From Marchantia polymorpha subsp. ruderalis (taxonomy: Eukaryota > Streptophyta > Marchantiopsida > Marchantiales > Marchantiaceae), in the NCBI GenBank assembly GCA_037833965.1, contig AP031353.1, forward strand, positions 1,304,501-1,368,500: a DNA stretch of 64,000 nucleotides, given 5' to 3'. The position numbers and the translations under genes were made by a program. The notes below the pieces were generated by a model. It worked only from the letters and a program-made list of their open reading frames with translations. It was not told the DNA's origin and made no database searches. The first letter of the stretch is position 1; each line of letters begins with the position of its first letter. Of the stretch, positions 60,945 through 64,000 are shown piece after piece.

Positions 60945-63900
60945 AAGTCGCTTGTATATCAAATCTGCGATGATATACATTTGTGTTGATTAGGCCCCGA
61001 ATGCCTGAATGGGGATGACTAGAGTTAAGAGAGTGAGGAGAAGTGCTCTCGAGAATCGGGTCTTTTTCAACTTGGACAATAACCGAGTGAGGCCTCCCGA
61101 TGTGCAGTCCAATTGACTTTCTTGTGGATGATAGAGGTTGGAAAGCATGATCGAAGCTCCATGTGAGTCGCAAAGATAAGCCACGAGGTTTGTTTTCGCA
61201 GCTGTCAACATCGCCTCCTTATATCCTGAGAACGGGAGAAGCCTTTCTGTTAGATAGATGCCTGTCTGAAGCTCACAGATTGATTATCAAAAGAGTGTCT
61301 AGTGCATCCTTCCTGGTGTCTACTGTTTTAAACTGTCAGATTTTACACAGTTTGTCCTTCCCTTTCCTTCCTCGCCTCACCCACGCTGTAGTCAGGCTTT
61401 CTTCTCATCCTCGAACTAGGATTTTGTATCACGACGAAAGAGATGCCGTAAGAAGATGGATGGTGGGAGAGGTTCCATGGATTCCACCCTGGGTTTACTT
61501 GATCGGAAATCGTTACTCTCTGTCCTAAGGGCGCGTAAGGGTGACGCCAGCCCCTTGAGATAAGGAAGACCTTGGGAGAGCTTGGTTCTTGTCGACTTAA
61601 GCTGTTGATGGATGGCGGATGTTTGCTTGTCGGGTTCACGCTGCTCGGATGTGCTTGACAGCGAGGCAATCTTCAATTATGAAAGCGGCTCAAAGGTTTG
61701 TTACGCAGCTCCTTATTGCATCGCTTGTCTTGGAATAGAGCGTAGGGCTTGTTGTGATTGGTACACTGAGAATGAAGCTGTAGTCTTGATGGATTAATAT
61801 TAGTCAATCTAACGGAAGATTGCCTATGTGTTTAGCTCAGTGTGTTTATGTCTTTTATCTCTGTATAGATTGCCCTGGAATGTTGTGTCATAACTAGCTT
61901 ACGTCACCGTTGTTGAAGTGCTTGAATTCTATTCTCTTTCATCTGAATTGGTGTGGTATATTGTATCTCTTGATAACCTTAACTGCCTGAATTACCAAAA
62001 GTGCGAAATGTCCAGGTGTACTGGAGTTTTGTCTCTCCTTGTCAGCGGGTACAGAGTTTTGTACCGCATAACTAAAAAATATCTCTTGCTTAATTGTTGT
62101 GATCTGCGACTTTGGTGCTACCTTCGTTTCAAGGCCAACGTGCCACTCTCCAGCGTGCATTAGCCCGAAACCTGTGTTGAGATTGAAAAAACTAGTGAGG
62201 AAGCGTTCTAAAGCCAGTGTACATGTTCACAGGGTTTTCGGTTGGGAGCTCCAGGAAGTCTGGGAGACAGAGAATCTCTTGAAATCAGAGCAAAAGGACC
62301 TACTTTTGAGAGTGACAAGTCAGTTCAAATGATCTAGTAAGTATTTAGCAGTGAAATTGTGATTAAGATATGCTGCTTGGTCCTTCTTCAATGTCTCGTT
62401 GGAATAGTCACAATGATCTTACACGAAACTCTTGTAAGATGTTAAATCACTGCAGATTTTGAATTTGAGTAGTAAATCAATACCTTAGCTGGGTCCATTG
62501 GGGTCGGAAGGAGGACCCGGGGCGATTTGCAAAATGTGCATATCCTTCTTCTTTTGAATAAACTCTACAGTGCATTCTTCGAGTGTGTAATGGTTGGCTT
62601 CGATGGTAGGGAGCTATCATGTACCAACTTGAGCAGGATGTGGTGGCATGCCAGCGTGACTTGTTGTCGGACGCAGCAGTCTGCTCGTCCATCTTGAAAC
62701 TGTCGAAAATGTTCTGATTCTCACGAAAGCAAGATGGATGAAGCACCTTCACTCCCTTGTGGGAGTCTTGACATGATTACTTTCCAGACATTTCTTCAGA
62801 AGTAAATGTAATGTTTTCAATACTTAACCAGGGTACACCGGACCTTAATGCAACCGCACAGATGGAATTCAACTTTTTGGTGAACCCTTGAAAGATCGGA
62901 ACATCGGGTTTGACCTTCGCTCTTGTGGGTCACAAGATGTCACATGTCGACCGTAAAATTGTTTTTATGCATGTAGTAAATGATCTCTAATGTTTTACCG
63001 CAGTAAAACATCCCCGACCAGATATTGGATACAATTCCAGTCGAGGAATTTGCCTACGTTATCCTTCCTATCTCGATAAAATGACTTCAATCTATCGTTT
63101 GTTTGTATGCTCATCTTTTCGAGACTATGAAAGTCTATCCACTTTTCACCAATCACTCACAAGGTCACATTATTCATGTATTCTTCCATTGCTCACTTAG
63201 CTGACCACGGAGTAAATTGTAACGGACATACCAACAGTTACACCCACCTTTTATATGGATCACATTTGTCACTGCAATCCAGGATACAAATGTTTCCACT
63301 TGAGTTTGAGGTGTGATCTTATAGAGGATAAGAATACGGCTGGTGTACGGATGACGAGATTCGCAAGTAAAAATGGAGAAGTCAGGGCTGGATGTCTTGG
63401 TACCCTTCTGAGAGGCGTGGGTAATGAACACCAGGAAAATCGAAATCGCCCGTCTTGTGGTAAACAGATTTGTCCATGTGTTTTCAAGGAACCATTCAAA
63501 ACATATTTGGTAATGAAAAAACAGTTACATTTTTCTTGCATCCCTCTGCAATGTCTTCACCACTAGCTGCATACTCTGAGCTGGGAATATTAAAATTCGG
63601 TGTGAGGTGAATAGTGAGATACATTCTCCATTTAGTCATGACAAGTTCTGATAATGCATCAACATTTGAGCAACATGCATTAGTCGTAGGTATATAGTCA
63701 GTTAGAGATACATACAATTGTAAGGTTGAAAAGTATGTGAACATTGAAAGCACCAAAGTGTTCACCTTGATATTCAGCTACTTCTATCATTGCACGTCAT
63801 ATTTGCTGTACTGTTCGTTAGTTAGTCGGTGAACAACAGTGAACATTATTTGACGGAAAATGGAAAAGGTAATGATGTAATTGATTTGTTAAGCAGATAA

Positions 63901-64000
63901 TCTTTTCGTTTGTTATAAAGGTTTTAATTATGTCTGCTTCCAAACTTGTTTAAAAAACACATGGAGTTATATCATATACAACAGTACTGAAAGATGTGGT
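60945..64000. other. F-box gene 3' flank and gene-free DNA
   Basis: The first several hundred bases are probably 3' UTR. Short ORFs occur on both strands (for example 121 codons at 61163-61528) without recognisable domains. A small hairpin, ATGTTTTAC/GTAAAACAT with loop CGCA, lies at 62990-63011. Nothing else identified. Confidence 0.4.

Noticed and set aside
1-64000. CRISPR array, operon or bacterial-type gene cluster
   Set aside because: The DNA is plant nuclear, with spliced genes and no regularly spaced repeats.

Overview
This is nuclear DNA of a land plant. The genes are split by many short GT-AG introns, the intergenic DNA is AT-rich and repeat-laden, and the recognisable products are plant-type: organelle-targeted histidyl-tRNA synthetase, plant EB1, plant SCC3, Rab escort protein, a plastid protein with a transit peptide, and an F-box protein of the type I associate with Arabidopsis At3g12350. 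A non-seed plant (bryophyte or lycophyte) is my guess from gene style; the window does not prove it.

Layout. 0-9.6 kb: no complete gene. It opens with a duplicated exon of the histidyl-tRNA synthetase gene that lies further right, followed by nested diverged direct repeats and AT-rich DNA. 9.6-13.7 kb (minus): organellar histidyl-tRNA synthetase. 15.6-18.3 kb, perhaps to 19.2 kb (minus): M1-family leukotriene-A4-hydrolase-like aminopeptidase with a possible 303-codon N-terminal extension. 19.2-23.7 kb: no gene recognised. 23.7-26.7 kb (minus): EB1 microtubule plus-end protein. 26.8-28.5 kb: GC-rich leader or promoter DNA, perhaps with a divergent plus-strand transcript. 28.5-33.1 kb: AT-rich, no gene. 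33.8-45.3 kb (plus): cohesin subunit SCC3 with a TATA box, a 5' UTR intron and about 22 coding exons. 47.7-48.8 kb (minus): intronless plastid-targeted membrane protein of unknown function. 48.8-51.9 kb: intergenic, with a striking 72-bp near-perfect palindrome. 51.9-55.6 kb (plus): Rab escort protein. 57.7-58.1 kb: about 205-bp tandem duplication. 59.3-60.9 kb (plus): F-box protein. 60.9-64 kb: no gene recognised.

The genes are unrelated housekeeping functions (organelle translation, peptide processing, microtubule dynamics, sister-chromatid cohesion, Rab prenylation, a plastid function, protein turnover) and do not form a pathway or cluster. I found no dedicated novel system. The best leads are the N-terminal extension of the aminopeptidase, the 72-bp palindrome, the unknown plastid protein, unusual splicing in SCC3 and REP, and the stray synthetase exon beside the repeat block. 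Exon boundaries were read by eye from splice consensus, reading frame and family conservation; all internal phases agree except where stated.
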